Origin: Candidatus Woesearchaeota archaeon
GTDB taxonomy: Archaea; Nanobdellota; Nanobdellia; Woesearchaeales; GW2011-AR15
Reading direction: 5' to 3'
Assembly (NCBI GenBank): GCA_016934775.1
Contig: JAFGSP010000004.1
Span: 1-5,270 of the forward strand
DNA: 5,270 nucleotides
A program made the translations under genes and the position numbers. The notes below the pieces were generated by a model. It searched no databases, was not told the DNA's origin, and was given only the letters and a program-made list of their open reading frames with translations. Positions 5,121 through 5,270 of the stretch are shown here, in pieces (the stretch's first letter is position 1; every line of letters begins with the position of its first letter).

Positions 5121-5266
5121 AGGCGCTGTCCATAGAGTTAGCTTGCTGACTAAGGGGGCAGCTTTTTCCCCACAAACTCCCTCATAAATTAAGGGAGTTC
5201 TGATTGGGAAAAATCTGTTTTATAAATAAAGTGTGACACACTTTGTTGAGTTTCTGGACAGCGTCT
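5121..5266. repeat. Nested inverted repeats forming a cloverleaf-like fold; candidate structured RNA or palindromic element
   Basis: Four stems can be drawn in this gene-free stretch. P1 joins 5121-5132 to 5255-5266 (12 bp, one G-U), core GCGCTGTCCA with TGGACAGCGT. P2 is a 5-bp hairpin, 5137-5141 with 5146-5150, including one G-U. P3 is a long hairpin: 5159-5170 pairs with 5206-5217 (11 of 12), then an internal loop, then a perfect 8-bp stem AACTCCCT/AGGGAGTT (5175-5182 with 5192-5199) and a nine-base loop. P4 is 7 bp, 5228-5234 with 5238-5244. P1 closes all the others, giving a four-way junction. A weak TATA-like CTATATTC centred near 5095 would place a plus-strand start near 5121. I see no open frame and no tRNA, RNase P or SRP RNA signature. 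Confidence 0.6.
5217..5228. promoter_or_regulatory. Possible TATA box inside the inverted-repeat element
   Basis: GTTTTATAAATA contains the TTTATAAATA core seen before the M16 gene. On the plus strand it would start transcription near 5249, inside the 3' arm of the closing stem, for a gene beyond the right edge. The core is nearly palindromic, so the direction is uncertain. Confidence 0.35.
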
Positions 5267-5270
5267 TCCA

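Noticed and set aside
5101..5270. tRNA, RNase P RNA or SRP RNA in the right-end structured region
   Set aside because: No T-loop GGTTCRA block, no anticodon-arm geometry with a 7-bp acceptor, no RNase P conserved core and no SRP helix 8 motif were seen on either strand.
1..5270. CRISPR array, insertion sequence or transposase
   Set aside because: No direct repeats of regular spacing and no transposase or integrase motif were found. Only the inverted repeats at 5121-5266 could relate to a mobile element.

Overview
The window reads as part of an archaeal chromosome, most likely from a small-genome, DPANN-like lineage. The lineage is my inference; the domain is well supported. It carries an archaeal-type L10e (uL16) ribosomal protein, a short NOG1-type GTPase and a free-standing Lon-type protease domain of an archaeal class. 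Its promoters have archaeal TATA boxes about 26 bases before start codons with no leader. The base composition is moderately AT-rich.

Layout, left to right. A short gene on the minus strand (1-129) is cut by the left edge. It lies downstream of a secreted or membrane-anchored Lon-like Ser/Lys peptidase (178-903, minus) and a complete M16 zinc peptidase (953-2209, minus). These two peptidase genes lie in tandem, 49 bases apart. A 146-base divergent promoter region separates the M16 gene from rpl10e (2356-2877, plus), and both sides carry the same TATA core. rpl10e converges on the NOG1-like GTPase gene (2895-3863, minus), 17 bases away. NOG1 diverges from a HAM1/RdgB-type NTP pyrophosphatase gene (3907-4458, plus) across only 43 bases, which hold two adjoining TATA boxes. 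The pyrophosphatase gene ends 2 bases from a convergent gene for a six-helix membrane protein that resembles ECF-transporter S components or MreD-like proteins (4461-5042, minus). The last 170 bases contain no recognisable gene. They fold into nested inverted repeats closed by a 12-bp stem (5121-5266).

Functionally, the middle is a translation and housekeeping block: a large-subunit protein, a GTPase of large-subunit assembly, and nucleotide-pool cleaning. The left is a proteolysis block. The membrane protein has no recognisable partner in the window. The most unusual unexplained item is the branched inverted-repeat structure at the right end. It could be a structured RNA, a leader, or a small palindromic mobile remnant; I cannot assign it to a known family.
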